Source of the DNA: Acetobacter aceti NBRC 14818
GTDB taxonomy: Bacteria > Pseudomonadota > Alphaproteobacteria > Acetobacterales > Acetobacteraceae
DNA: 64,000 bases
Assembly (NCBI RefSeq): GCF_000193495.2
Contig: NZ_AP023410.1
Coordinates: 1,302,001-1,366,000 of the forward strand
Direction: 5' to 3'
Positions 1-8,557 of this stretch are shown piece by piece (the first letter of the stretch is position 1; each line of letters starts with the position of its first letter). A model generated the notes under the pieces. The model had not been told where the DNA came from, did no database searches, and was given only the letters and a program-made list of their open reading frames with translations. The position numbers and the translations under genes were made by a program.

Positions 1-960
1 CAGACGCCGTCTGCCTCACGTCGCCGTGCCGATCTTGCTGTAAAACGCAAGCATGATGGCGTCATCCTTGGACTGCACCGACGCGGTGGCGATGTTGTCG
101 ATCTGACGGAATGCTCGCTGCTACATCCGGATATCGTCAAACTTCTCCCTGCGCTTCGCACAGCAATGGAACGTCTGGATCTTTTTCGCAGAGAAGCCGA
201 TCTGGTCATCAACCTCCTCGATTCCGGGCCGGATCTTCTGCTGGCGTCTGACGCGCCCCCCAGCACGGCTGACCGCATAAAACTTGCCGCATTCTGTAAG
301 AGCCACTGTATTTCGCGCCTGTGCTGGAAGGAAAAAGCCTCGCAGGAGAATCCGGAAATTCTCGTGCAGCTGGCGCCTTCCGTCATCGCATTCGATGGCG
401 TGGCGATAGAGCCGCCTTCCGGCGCTTTTCTCCAGGCGAGTCGCGAAGGCGAAACGGCGATCCGCACGGCTGTTCTTGACGCTCTTCCTCCTTCAACAGG
501 TCGAAAAGCAAAAATCATTGAATTGTATGCAGGCTGCGGCACTCTGACTTTTGGGCTCTCCACTCATGCCCGTGTTGAGGCTTACGAAGGGCATCCCGGT
601 GCCGTAGAAGCCCTCACCCGCGCATCAGCCGGGCGCAATATCACACCCCACCTCAGAGACCTGAACAAACAGCCTGTCGAAGCAAAAGAACTGTCTTCAG
701 CGCTGGCCGTGGTTCTCGACCCACCCCATGCCGGTGCTGGTTTGCAGATGGATGACATTCTCGACGCCCGGCCCAGGGTCATTATTTATGTCAGTTGCAA
801 CCCACGCATTCTTTACCGGGATACTGAGCGCCTTCTGAAAGCTGGTTATCGGATCGATGCCCTGACGATCATTGATCAGTTTCTCTGGTCAGCCGAGACA
901 GAGGTCGTGTGCCGCTTTTCTCACAGTTCAAAGAAGCGCGAGAAAACAAATAATAAGTAA
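1..960 (+). CDS. Class I SAM-dependent RNA methyltransferase (TrmA/RlmD-like), 5' partial
   Basis: The reading frame is open from base 1, so the N-terminus, with any TRAM domain, lies outside the window; 319 residues are visible. A SAM-binding motif I (LYAGCGTLTFGL) is encoded near 523-558, a DPPHAGAG motif near 718, and YVSCNP near 787-804. In TrmA/RlmC/RlmD enzymes the cysteine of SCNP is the nucleophile that attacks uridine C6 before 5-methylation, and it is present here. The protein is therefore probably a uridine-C5 methyltransferase acting on rRNA or tRNA. Which RNA position it modifies cannot be told, and the sequence is shorter than E. coli RlmD in the visible part. The AT-rich gap that follows suggests it ends its transcription unit. 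Confidence 0.85.
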   Translation, partial: QTPSASRRRADLAVKRKHDGVILGLHRRGGDVVDLTECSLLHPDIVKLLPALRTAMERLDLFRREADLVINLLDSGPDLLLASDAPPSTADRIKLAAFCKSHCISRLCWKEKASQENPEILVQLAPSVIAFDGVAIEPPSGAFLQASREGETAIRTAVLDALPPSTGRKAKIIELYAGCGTLTFGLSTHARVEAYEGHPGAVEALTRASAGRNITPHLRDLNKQPVEAKELSSALAVVLDPPHAGAGLQMDDILDARPRVIIYVSCNPRILYRDTERLLKAGYRIDALTIIDQFLWSAETEVVCRFSHSSKKREKTNNK

Positions 961-1016
961 TTATAGTACATCTACAGTCAAAATTATTAACGACTTATTT
1001 TAAAAACAGTATCCAG

Positions 1017-1045
1017 TTGTGTTTCGAGAATCCTTTCAAAATAAT
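1017..1045 (+). promoter_or_regulatory. Candidate sigma70-type promoter for the double-glycine peptide gene
   Basis: TTGTGT at 1017-1022 and AATAAT at 1040-1045 are separated by 17 bases, inside a strongly AT-rich stretch 100 bases before the start codon at 1146. This is a match to the consensus by eye only; the AT richness makes chance matches likely. Confidence 0.3.
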
Positions 1046-1145
1046 TGAGATAAAGTTATTGTCGCTACACGAGAAGCCTTTGAGTTTCTCGCATGCGGCT
1101 TTTTCCTGTGAAAGAGCAGGCATCTTATCACGGAGAAATCTTACC

Positions 1146-1460
1146 ATGCGTGAAATCACGATTTCTGAAATGAACGAAATTTCCGGTGGAACCGGTCTGA
1201 ACTCCCTGGTTGGCAATGCCCTGATCGGCGCAGCCAACACGGTTAACTCTTTTCTTGATGCCATTGGACCGATCGGGGTCGCCCTGACCTATGCTGGCGG
1301 TCCCGTCGTTGCCGCATTGCACGAATTCAACGATTACGTTGTCTATGAAGGCTCGAAAGCCATCGATACCGTCGGCAAGACACTCGGCGGCACGCTGACC
1401 CCGGACTACCATTATGTGAATGAGTGGACAGGCAATGGCGCTCTGAGCAAGTACTTCTGA
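1146..1460 (+). CDS. Double-glycine leader peptide, bacteriocin/microcin-like precursor
   Basis: 104 residues starting MREITISEMNEISGG, which has the form of a double-glycine leader: short, amphipathic, with E/L/I-type spacing and a GG cleavage site at residues 14-15. Such leaders are cut by C39-peptidase ABC exporters. The predicted mature part (about 89 residues) is rich in Gly, Ala, Val and Asn, has no cysteine, and contains hydrophobic Gly/Ala stretches like class II bacteriocins or microcins. The start was chosen from a GGAGA ribosome site 8-10 bases upstream and from the leader itself; a longer in-frame extension upstream has no such support. No exporter or immunity gene is recognised nearby. 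The 444-residue gene at 1626 follows in the same direction. Activity is inferred, not shown. Confidence 0.7.
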   Translation: MREITISEMNEISGGTGLNSLVGNALIGAANTVNSFLDAIGPIGVALTYAGGPVVAALHEFNDYVVYEGSKAIDTVGKTLGGTLTPDYHYVNEWTGNGALSKYF

Positions 1461-1501
1461 ATCTGAAGTAATAATTCAGCTTCTGGTCAGCCGCCAAAGA
1501 C

Positions 1502-1531
1502 AGGGTTGTATCCTGATTCGGATACAACCCT
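1502..1531. repeat. Perfect 12-bp inverted repeat between the peptide and the 444-aa gene
   Basis: AGGGTTGTATCC at 1502-1513 and its exact complement at 1520-1531 leave a six-base loop. No T-run follows on the plus strand (an A-run does), so it is not a textbook plus-strand terminator; it could be an attenuator or an mRNA 3'-end stabiliser for the peptide transcript. Confidence 0.7.
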
Positions 1532-1550
1532 AAAAAATCAAAAAACAAAC

Positions 1551-1580
1551 AAAGTAAAATGAAAGTATTTATTTTACTTT
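1551..1580. repeat. Perfect 10-bp AT-rich inverted repeat upstream of the 444-aa gene
   Basis: AAAGTAAAAT at 1551-1560 is exactly complemented by ATTTTACTTT at 1571-1580 with a ten-base spacer. It lies 46 bases before the start codon at 1626. A spaced dyad in this place could be a regulator-binding site; no regulator was identified. Confidence 0.55.
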
Positions 1581-1625
1581 TACTGCAACCATTCTGCGCC
1601 GCAGAAATTTTTTCTGGATGAAAAA

Positions 1626-2960
1626 ATGCTGGAGTCTTCGTCGACTTCCTCTCCTCTGGTTCTGACTGAAGACCAGATCGAAAAGCTTCGTACCGACACG
1701 GATAACGGCACAGCCAATCCGCTGAAAGGTTATCAGGACATGATATCCTTTCTTGATGCCGCGAATGCAGCAGGCACGGATACGCTCGATGATGCAAGTC
1801 AGTTCTGGTATCAGCAGGCCATCACAGTAAACGGTGACGATCCCACCAGTTTCGGCAATATCTTTATCCATGCCGCCACAGCGTATGGCGCTGCCTGGGA
1901 CGGAAAAACCGTTGATTTCCAGTCGCTGTCTGACAAGATCGGCCTTGCCGTCATCAACGGCACGATAGAAACCGGCTCACTGCAGAGCATCAATTCGATG
2001 CTTGAGGACGATATCGGAACGTCGCTTTCCTATGGCGGCATGACTGTCGGCGGCTGGGGCGGCTCCTTCTATTACTGGAACACCCCGTTCGAGGGCACGG
2101 AGACTGTGGGTCAGGCCATCATGGCAGACCCGGAACAGTACGATAAATTCATTGCCACAACCGCAAACGCCGTTGTTGTCACAGGCAATACAGCGATTGA
2201 AGAGCTCGGACTGACCTTCAATTCCGGTTCGATCACCAATGAAGTCGATCAGTTCCTGAATATTCTTCAGGTTGGCGTGCCCACCATCGTCGATGCAAGC
2301 GTACAGACAACCGTGAAGGCAGAAGTCATCGCGCGTGCTTTTGAGGAAGACGTTCTGGGACAGAGCGCCGCCGGCAATCCCAATCTGATCAACGGCTATG
2401 AGTATGTCGGCAAGAGCTGGTTCGGGAACAGTGAGTGGATCGCCACTCCGAATGCAGGCATCAGCTCAGTCAATGTCACCAACACCACGGAGCTTGACGC
2501 TCTGCGCGCCACGCGTCTTGAAGAGCAGGACACGAAATCTGGTGATGCTGTCACCAATATTTATTCTGCACTTGCCAAAGCCGCGGACGCTGGCATTACC
2601 GGCAGCATGACACTTCCTTCCGAGCTCCAGCTTCCGGCAGGATCAACGCTCACAGCAAGCGATATGACGGCTTCAAAGGTAACACTGAGCCTGCCCGCTC
2701 TTCCGACGGATCTGGTGACAGACACCATCAAGGACGTCATGGCAGACATCGCTCCGGCGATTTCCGCTGACTTCCTTGCGCCTGTTGTCTCCATCGTCGG
2801 AACAGGTCTTACGGACGCCCTGAACTTTGCAGGCAATATCCTGACCGATCTGACAGGCGGCTCTTCCTCTGCATCGTCTTATGGCGCAAGCCTTGCGACA
2901 ACGCAGACAAACACTGCCGCCAGCAGCCATCAGGATCTGTTTGCATCACTGTTTGCGTGA
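1626..2960 (+). CDS. Unrecognised cysteine-free 444-residue protein, possibly secreted
   Basis: No family is recognised. The 444-residue product is acidic, rich in Ser, Thr, Gly, Ala, Asn and Asp, and contains no cysteine, as seen in many exported or surface proteins, but it has no Sec or Tat signal peptide. A Gly/aromatic patch (GGMTVGGWGGSFYYW) lies near residues 137-151. The last 70 residues are hydrophobic, then a Ser/Thr-rich linker ends in HQDLFASLFA. That architecture could suit C-terminal-signal (type I) export, but no RTX repeats are visible. The start ATG has only a weak ribosome site (GGA about 8 bases upstream). It follows the double-glycine peptide at 1146 by 165 bases, so a shared function is plausible but unproven. 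Confidence 0.6.
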   Translation: MLESSSTSSPLVLTEDQIEKLRTDTDNGTANPLKGYQDMISFLDAANAAGTDTLDDASQFWYQQAITVNGDDPTSFGNIFIHAATAYGAAWDGKTVDFQSLSDKIGLAVINGTIETGSLQSINSMLEDDIGTSLSYGGMTVGGWGGSFYYWNTPFEGTETVGQAIMADPEQYDKFIATTANAVVVTGNTAIEELGLTFNSGSITNEVDQFLNILQVGVPTIVDASVQTTVKAEVIARAFEEDVLGQSAAGNPNLINGYEYVGKSWFGNSEWIATPNAGISSVNVTNTTELDALRATRLEEQDTKSGDAVTNIYSALAKAADAGITGSMTLPSELQLPAGSTLTASDMTASKVTLSLPALPTDLVTDTIKDVMADIAPAISADFLAPVVSIVGTGLTDALNFAGNILTDLTGGSSSASSYGASLATTQTNTAASSHQDLFASLFA

Positions 2961-2968
2961 TCTGGACT

Positions 2969-3162
2969 GTCCTGACCTTTTTATAAGGTCAGGACAAAGC
3001 GCTCTCATTCATGCTTCGTCGTAAAACGACGTATTTCAGAGGCAATGAGCGCTTCCAGATGTCGCCCTTTCAAAAAGGGCGACATCTACCGGGGCTTTCT
3101 CAAGAAAGCTCTCTCAAAACTTCCCTACACGTGATCCGCAGCTAACGCCTCACACAAAGGCG
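2969..3162. repeat. Cluster of inverted repeats between convergent genes
   Basis: Several hairpins lie in the gap between the 444-aa gene and the sld operon. An 11-bp perfect stem occupies 2969-2979/2985-2995, with the loop TTTAT. A 14-bp perfect stem occupies 3057-3070/3074-3087. GCTTTCT-CA-AGAAAGC is at about 3093-3108, and a 5-bp stem at 3146-3150/3158-3162. None has a clean downstream T-run. They probably act as factor-dependent or bidirectional transcript ends for the converging units. Confidence 0.65.
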
Positions 3163-3183
3163 AAGCGTTATTTGCCCTGAGTG

Positions 3184-4548
3184 TCACTGCTTCCTGAATT
3201 CCGCAACCTTTTCAGGCGTGACATTCACCGAGCCCGAACCGAATTTTTCCATCAGGAAATTCACAAGACTGGCTATTTCCGCATCGCTCAGGCGTTCGAC
3301 CTGCGACTTGTCGTTGAACCCATGCATGAACGCATGATGATCACCAGCTTTCCGGTCAACACCATTCAGGATCACCATAATCAGGTTATCCGGACGAGCT
3401 GTTCCCACCGCAGAATTGGAAAACAGCGACGGGACAGAATGATCAGCTGTTCCGGCGCCATTCCGCCCATGACAGGCAGCGCAGTTATCATCAAAGATCT
3501 GCAGGGCGCTCATCTGATCCAGATTATCGATCCGTTTCGGAACATCTGTCCGGATGTCGGGATCGTTCATTGGCTGGCCAAAGCTGTCACGCGGCTTGTG
3601 ATCCACATCGTCCTCAAGAGCCGGAACCTGCTTGATGTAGGCAGCCAGCGCATGCAGGTCCGGATCGCTCAGCTTGCTCGTGCTGAAAGAGACGACCTCT
3701 CCCATGGAACCGGCCGCCTGAGCGCGTCCATGAGCCTGACCGGTCTTCAGATAGGAGACGATATCGTCTTCGCTCCAGTCTCCGATGCCACCTGTTTTGC
3801 TGGACGTGATATTGGGCGCATACCATCCGGCCAGCTCAGCGCCGCCAAGATAACGATCCGTCTTCTCACCCAGCATGAAGTTGCGCGGCGTATGGCAGGT
3901 TCCGCAATGCTCCAGTGCATTGGCGAGATATTTCCCGCGCCTCAGAGTGTCGAACGTCATGGAGTCACCCGTCTCGGGTGTTTCAGACGTCGCCAACATG
4001 TTCCACACCTTCATGGCGGACCGCACGTTAGCAGGGAATGTCAGAGCTGTTTCGGGAGGCGTGCTCGCAACGGGCTGCACGCGGTGCATGAACCAAGCAT
4101 ACAGCGCCTTCATGTCCTGATCGGTTATTCCGGCATAGGACACATAAGGCATGACCGGATAGAGATTGACCCCATCAGCACGGATACCGTGACGCACGGC
4201 TTCGTCGAACTGGACCTCCGTATATTTCCCGATGCCGTGTTCGGGGTCCGGCGTGATGTTGGTTGAGATGACATTCCCCATCGGGGTTGCAATCTTCAGG
4301 CCGCCAGCAAATGGCTTTCCGTTCTTTGTCGTGTGACAGGCCATGCAGTCCGCAGCAAGCGCGACGTCCGCGCCGCGTTTGAGCAGAGCCTCGTCGTCCG
4401 CAGCCGGTGCGGCAGGGGCCGGAGAAGCGGCTGCAGCCTTGCTGTCCTGCGCCTTTTCATCTGCTGCCAGAACAGGTGCTGCATGCAATGCACCAAGAAC
4501 ATTGCCTGCAATCAGAAAAGAACGGAATGTCTTGAAAATATCAGGCAT
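3184..4548 (-). CDS. sldC: Triheme cytochrome c subunit of membrane-bound sugar-alcohol dehydrogenase
   Basis: The 454-residue product has a Sec signal peptide (hydrophobic residues 9-28, cleavage after PVLAA) and three heme c sites: CMACH (68-72), CGTCH (215-219) and CAACH (356-360). This is the usual size and spacing of the cytochrome subunit of acetic-acid-bacterial dehydrogenases. It would take electrons from the flavoprotein subunit and pass them to ubiquinone at the periplasmic face of the membrane. The start overlaps the end of the flavoprotein gene by 8 bases, showing translational coupling. It is the last gene of a small-large-cytochrome operon. Close homologues serve alcohol, gluconate, sorbitol and fructose dehydrogenases, so the substrate comes from the partner genes. 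Confidence 0.88.
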   Translation of the reverse strand: MPDIFKTFRSFLIAGNVLGALHAAPVLAADEKAQDSKAAAASPAPAAPAADDEALLKRGADVALAADCMACHTTKNGKPFAGGLKIATPMGNVISTNITPDPEHGIGKYTEVQFDEAVRHGIRADGVNLYPVMPYVSYAGITDQDMKALYAWFMHRVQPVASTPPETALTFPANVRSAMKVWNMLATSETPETGDSMTFDTLRRGKYLANALEHCGTCHTPRNFMLGEKTDRYLGGAELAGWYAPNITSSKTGGIGDWSEDDIVSYLKTGQAHGRAQAAGSMGEVVSFSTSKLSDPDLHALAAYIKQVPALEDDVDHKPRDSFGQPMNDPDIRTDVPKRIDNLDQMSALQIFDDNCAACHGRNGAGTADHSVPSLFSNSAVGTARPDNLIMVILNGVDRKAGDHHAFMHGFNDKSQVERLSDAEIASLVNFLMEKFGSGSVNVTPEKVAEFRKQ

Positions 4549-6175
4549 GGTTCAGCTCTTTTTTCAGCGTATCGGCGACGCGCAGAGCCAGTGCCGAAAC
4601 CGTCAGGGTAATGTTGCCGGTGCCCACCGTCGAAAAGACGGAAGAACTGGCGATGAACAGGTTTTCATGGTCGTGCGTGCGACAATGACCGTCCACAACG
4701 GAATCTTTCGGATCCACGCCCATTATGGTGCTGCCTGAGGGATGATCCTGTGGAAAATACCCAGGCGTCCACTGCTCATCCGTGCCGTGCATGAGCCCGA
4801 TCAGTTCACGGAACACCTTGCGGGTATGCTCACAGCTGCGCACCGTATATTCCGGCAGTTTGTAGTAAACATCCGGATGCGGAATCCCGAGAACATCTTT
4901 GCGGGTTTTACTGAGCGTCAGACGGTTGTCCGGATCGGGTAGCGCCTCATTATGGCTGAACAGGCGCACTGTGTGCGCGGCCAGATAACGGATGCGCTCT
5001 TCGAGTTCACGCCCGACATAACCTTTGGCGATGGCCATCTGGGTCGCGAGATCGACCTGATTGTCATCCACCATGTGCACCAGATAGGCGCCACGCTCCT
5101 TCCGCCACTCACCATCGCGGAAGTTGTCGATCACATTGGTCTCCAGCGGACCACGTCCCGGCCACAAAGCCTTGTCACCGCTGATGAAGGTCACCTGAAC
5201 GCCCGTGTGATCCATCATGTTGCGACCAACCTGATCGGAACTGTTGGCGACGCCTGTGGGACTTTTTTCGTCAGCCGCCACAAGCAGGAGCTTGGCCGTC
5301 TCGATGCAGTGCGCCGCAATGACGAAGTATTTTCCGGTGACGCGATGGGAGCCCTTGTCCGGGTCGAGATAATGCACCGCGGTGACAAGCTTGTTCGCCG
5401 GATCCCGCTCGATCTTGTAGACAACGGCGTTGGGAATGAACTTCGCGCCAGCCGCCTCGGCATCATAGACCGAGTAACTGCCGTTATACATCGCCCCGAT
5501 CGGGCAGATCGGCATGCAGTTGTTATGACCTTCACAGGTCGGACGGTTATCGTAAGGGCGTGTGTTGCGGGCCTGAGGCTCATGCACCACGCGCCAAGGC
5601 GTCTTTTCACTGATCAGCTTGCGGAACTGCTGCGCGGCATAGGAAATGGGCAGCGCATCCATCGGATAAGGCTGTTTGCGCGGCGAACCGAGATCCTCGA
5701 CGGCGGGATCAGGGCCGCAGACACCCATCATCACTTCCGCCTGATAATAGAACGGCTCGAGATCATCATATTTCAGAGCCCAGTCACGGCCCTGACCAAA
5801 GCGGGTTTTCAGCTCGAAATCCGAAGGCAGATAACGCCAGGCACATCCGGCCCAGTGCCAGGTCGTACCACCGATCATCCGCAGGTAGACCTGCTGATAG
5901 GCCTCCGCGTCCGGACCAGTCGTGTGCAGATACTCGTTGGGTGTGCGCTGATCGGGCGGATGGGGTGCCCAAGGCACAGAGGGGAACGGCTCCTGATAGG
6001 ACGGCTTGTTTTCCAGATTACGGAAATTTTCCACAAAATGCTGGCGGTCTACACGCGGGCCTGCTTCCAGCACGATGACGGAAATACCCGCACGCACCAG
6101 TTCATTGGCGATCGAACTGCCCGCCACACCGGACCCGACGATGACGACATCGGCGGAGAGATTTTCTGAAGACAT
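4541..6175 (-). CDS. sldL: GMC-family FAD flavoprotein subunit, sorbitol/fructose dehydrogenase type
   Basis: This 544-residue GMC oxidoreductase has an N-terminal FAD fold (GSGVAG at 14-19, with E of VLEAG) and a C-terminal catalytic pair read as His478 (HPSGSTIMG) and Asn521 (GTGNITLT). A CEGHNNCMPICPIGA segment resembles the cysteine cluster that binds an iron-sulfur centre in fructose and FAD-glucose dehydrogenases. Length and overall sequence match fructose dehydrogenase large subunit and FAD-sorbitol dehydrogenase SldL closely. No signal peptide is present; export would be with the Tat-bearing small subunit. The operon order small-large-cytochrome is that of sldSLC rather than fdhSCL, so oxidation of D-sorbitol to fructose is the better guess. 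The exact polyol or sugar remains open. Confidence 0.82.
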   Translation of the reverse strand: MSSENLSADVVIVGSGVAGSSIANELVRAGISVIVLEAGPRVDRQHFVENFRNLENKPSYQEPFPSVPWAPHPPDQRTPNEYLHTTGPDAEAYQQVYLRMIGGTTWHWAGCAWRYLPSDFELKTRFGQGRDWALKYDDLEPFYYQAEVMMGVCGPDPAVEDLGSPRKQPYPMDALPISYAAQQFRKLISEKTPWRVVHEPQARNTRPYDNRPTCEGHNNCMPICPIGAMYNGSYSVYDAEAAGAKFIPNAVVYKIERDPANKLVTAVHYLDPDKGSHRVTGKYFVIAAHCIETAKLLLVAADEKSPTGVANSSDQVGRNMMDHTGVQVTFISGDKALWPGRGPLETNVIDNFRDGEWRKERGAYLVHMVDDNQVDLATQMAIAKGYVGRELEERIRYLAAHTVRLFSHNEALPDPDNRLTLSKTRKDVLGIPHPDVYYKLPEYTVRSCEHTRKVFRELIGLMHGTDEQWTPGYFPQDHPSGSTIMGVDPKDSVVDGHCRTHDHENLFIASSSVFSTVGTGNITLTVSALALRVADTLKKELNHA

Positions 6176-6196
6176 AAGGATTATACTTTTCTGTTT

Positions 6197-6841
6197 TCAG
6201 GTCGGTTCGACGACGAATTTCGACGGAGACAGAGCGGGCTGACCTTTCGGTGGGTCAACTTCAGGTGGTTTCGACGTCCAGTAGAACGGTCCACCAGCAG
6301 CATATGTCTTCGGATAGACGGCATCCTTGGTGATATCGAACATCAGGGCCGAGCGATAAACCACGACCTTGCCGTTGGCGACGCCACGATACCAGCCCGC
6401 CATGATGTCATGGATCACGTCCTTGAACGCTGGATCGTGTTTTTCCGCAGCACGTGCAAAGTCGGACGCGGAGGCGAACTGCCCTCCCTCAAGCAGGGCA
6501 TGCATGCCCTGAAGCTGCTCTTTCCGCTTTGCATCAGACTGCACGATGTTTGTGCAGAGCGCGGCAGCGATCCACTCATCCAGAGCATCCCGATCCGTCA
6601 GGCGATGCGACAGGTCCAGAAACTGTTTCACCAGAGGGTCATTGACCGAAAGCAGCGATGGCTGCCCCGGCACATTCGACCCGTGTGCATCCGGCTCCGC
6701 CGCCCGGGCGGAGACAAGGCCTCCCGCTGCGACCGTTCCCATGCCGCCCAGCAGAACATCGCGCCGCGACATTCGCAGCAATCTGCTCAAACGCATTCTG
6801 TTGGGAGAAACCATCCAGAGCGATGAAGAGTTATCTGCCAT
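6197..6841 (-). CDS. sldS: Small Tat-exported subunit of the sorbitol/fructose dehydrogenase complex
   Basis: The product carries a twin-arginine signal (MSRRDVLLGG followed by a hydrophobic stretch ending SARA) and then a FAD-SLDH small-subunit-like domain of about 160 residues. In this family the small subunit is needed for folding and Tat export of the flavoprotein. The start is uncertain. ATG at 6841 has AGGAG very close and AAGGAG further upstream, so it is given here. The frame stays open to an ATG at 6913, and starts at 6814 or 6796 (MRLSRLLRMSRRD) would leave a more usual short Tat leader. The gene is 21 bases from sldL and heads the operon. Confidence 0.8.
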   Translation of the reverse strand: MADNSSSLWMVSPNRMRLSRLLRMSRRDVLLGGMGTVAAGGLVSARAAEPDAHGSNVPGQPSLLSVNDPLVKQFLDLSHRLTDRDALDEWIAAALCTNIVQSDAKRKEQLQGMHALLEGGQFASASDFARAAEKHDPAFKDVIHDIMAGWYRGVANGKVVVYRSALMFDITKDAVYPKTYAAGGPFYWTSKPPEVDPPKGQPALSPSKFVVEPT

Positions 6842-7195
6842 TCTCCTGAACAGCTCCTTGTCGATATTCGTTGCGCCACCAGAAGATCGCACAACATGAA
6901 TTTGCCATTTCATAAGGTCGTAGGCCGTGAATTATGTTCACGCAACCATCAAAGATTGTAAAATAACATCCTGGATGAATGAGATTTATTTGAAAATTCT
7001 CTTAAAACATCTTGTGAAACATTTCTGTGCTTCAAAAACATCTTTTTCACCTCACCTCGTCACATTCATCATCCTGAGCTGGACGGATGCAAAAGCCCCT
7101 CCCACCAGATGCAGGCCACCATTCACTCTCCGCGCATGGACAGTCCTGCCTCAAGACGGCATAGCCGTTCCTCCTTTTCAGGGCGGGTGCCAGAC
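6842..7195. other. Intergenic gap between divergent sldS and the MFS gene
   Basis: About 350 bases, AT-rich in the middle (6930-7070), with no convincing coding frame. It must hold the promoter of the sldSLC operon on one strand and probably that of the exporter on the other. No well-spaced -35/-10 pair or clear operator was found by eye. Confidence 0.5.
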
Positions 7196-8428
7196 ATGTC
7201 AGGCAAGATGTCAGTAGAGACGATGCAGGCCAGTCAGCGTCTGCCCTTTTACCTTGTGGCTCTGCTGGGACTGATTACAGCGCTCGGCCCCCTGTCCACC
7301 GACATGTACCTTCCCGCCTTTCCGATTCTGGATCAGGAACTGGGGGGCGGTCCCGGCTCGGCGCAGTTCACTCTTGCGACATGGTTCATCGGACTGGCGG
7401 TGGGGCAGTTCTCCTGCGGTCCGTTGTCAGACCGTTTCGGCCGCCGCGGTCCATTGATCGCGGGGCTCGCACTCTACACGCTGGCCTCGATCGGCTGTGC
7501 GATGACGTCCGACTACCGGCTGTTCTGCCTGTTCCGCTTTTTCGCCGCCCTCGGCGGTTCTGGCGGAGCCGTCATCCCCCGCGCCATGATCCGCGATATC
7601 GCAACTGGCAGAGCCGGGGCGCATATCATGACCCAGCTGACCCTCGTCTTTGGCGTCATGCCGATCCTGGCCCCTTCCATCGGCGGGATTATTCTGGAAA
7701 TCGCGACATGGCGCTGGATGTTCTGGGTGGCGGCGCTTTACGGTGTGGCGGCCATTGCGGGCGTCTGGTTTGTATTGCCGGAGACCCTGCCCCTCGCACG
7801 CCGTCTGCGCCTGCCCGTCAGCACGATTCTCACGCGCTATGCGATGATTGTCCGAGAGCCGCACTTCTTTCTGAACGCGCTTATCGCCAGCGCCTCGACC
7901 TTTGTGATGTTCGCCTATCTCGGCGGCGCGCCCGTGGTGTTCGAGCACCTGATGGGATTTTCTCCACGTAACTTCGCCATTTTCTTCGGCGTCAACGCCG
8001 CCATCTTTATCCTCTGCACCCAGATCAGCGGCAGGCTGGTGCATCGCGTGCGCCTTGAAACGCTCATGCAGTTCGGCATTGGCTGGTGCGCCTTCGCCGG
8101 GGTCATGAACGTGCTGCTGACCACAACACATATCATCACGGCCCAGACACCCGTCTTCGTCGTCATGATGATCATGTTCATGACCGGCTCGCTCGGGTTT
8201 ATTGGCGCGAACGCAACAGTGCTCGCTTTCCATCATCACGGCGCTCATGCGGGAAGCGCCTCCGCACTGCTGGGCACGATGCAGTTCAGCATCGGCGCCG
8301 TCAGCGGCCTGATGATGGGCTACATGCCGACGGATTCGATCATCCCGACGGCCTGCTTGATGGCAATCGGTCCGGCCATGATGGTGATCGCCAACATCTT
8401 CCGCGTTTTCCGCTGCGCCGAAACCTGA
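7196..8428 (+). CDS. MFS drug-efflux transporter, Bcr/CflA type
   Basis: About 410 residues with the 12-helix pattern of the major facilitator superfamily. The N-terminus has the DMYLPAFP motif typical of Bcr/CflA exporters, and the loop between helices 2 and 3 reads GPLSDRFGRRGPLIAG, the MFS signature with the conserved Asp and Arg residues. RAMIRDI near helix 5 also fits the drug:proton antiporter subfamily. It would sit in the inner membrane and export a toxic compound; the substrate cannot be read from sequence. The frame is open 29 codons upstream to an ATG at 7109, but that extension is basic and low in complexity, so the ATG at 7196 is preferred. Confidence 0.82.
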   Translation: MSGKMSVETMQASQRLPFYLVALLGLITALGPLSTDMYLPAFPILDQELGGGPGSAQFTLATWFIGLAVGQFSCGPLSDRFGRRGPLIAGLALYTLASIGCAMTSDYRLFCLFRFFAALGGSGGAVIPRAMIRDIATGRAGAHIMTQLTLVFGVMPILAPSIGGIILEIATWRWMFWVAALYGVAAIAGVWFVLPETLPLARRLRLPVSTILTRYAMIVREPHFFLNALIASASTFVMFAYLGGAPVVFEHLMGFSPRNFAIFFGVNAAIFILCTQISGRLVHRVRLETLMQFGIGWCAFAGVMNVLLTTTHIITAQTPVFVVMMIMFMTGSLGFIGANATVLAFHHHGAHAGSASALLGTMQFSIGAVSGLMMGYMPTDSIIPTACLMAIGPAMMVIANIFRVFRCAET

Positions 8429-8557
8429 CGTCTCGCTCGCCATCCCCTCACCTTTTTGCTAGACAGATCATCCCTTGTCGCGAACGCCTCTCCCGCTGTC
8501 GCGTTACAGGGTCTGATCGCGCCGGCCACTCTTCCGCCGCGCGCGAAAAGGATGATG

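Noticed and set aside
1017..1145. In-frame N-terminal extension of the double-glycine peptide
   Set aside because: It would bury the leader 43 residues inside the protein, starts without a ribosome site, and is AT-rich intergenic in character.
3181..4266. Long plus-strand frame opposite the cytochrome c gene
   Set aside because: It is antisense to a gene with three heme sites and a signal peptide; its translation is His/Arg/Ile-rich without any family motif.
4952..6169. 405-codon plus-strand frame opposite the GMC flavoprotein gene
   Set aside because: It mirrors sldL codon by codon; the sldL product has complete FAD and catalytic motifs while this one has none.
7427..8443. 338-codon minus-strand frame opposite the MFS gene
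   Set aside because: Its translation is extremely rich in His, Asp, Arg and Gly, as expected of an antisense shadow of a hydrophobic protein.
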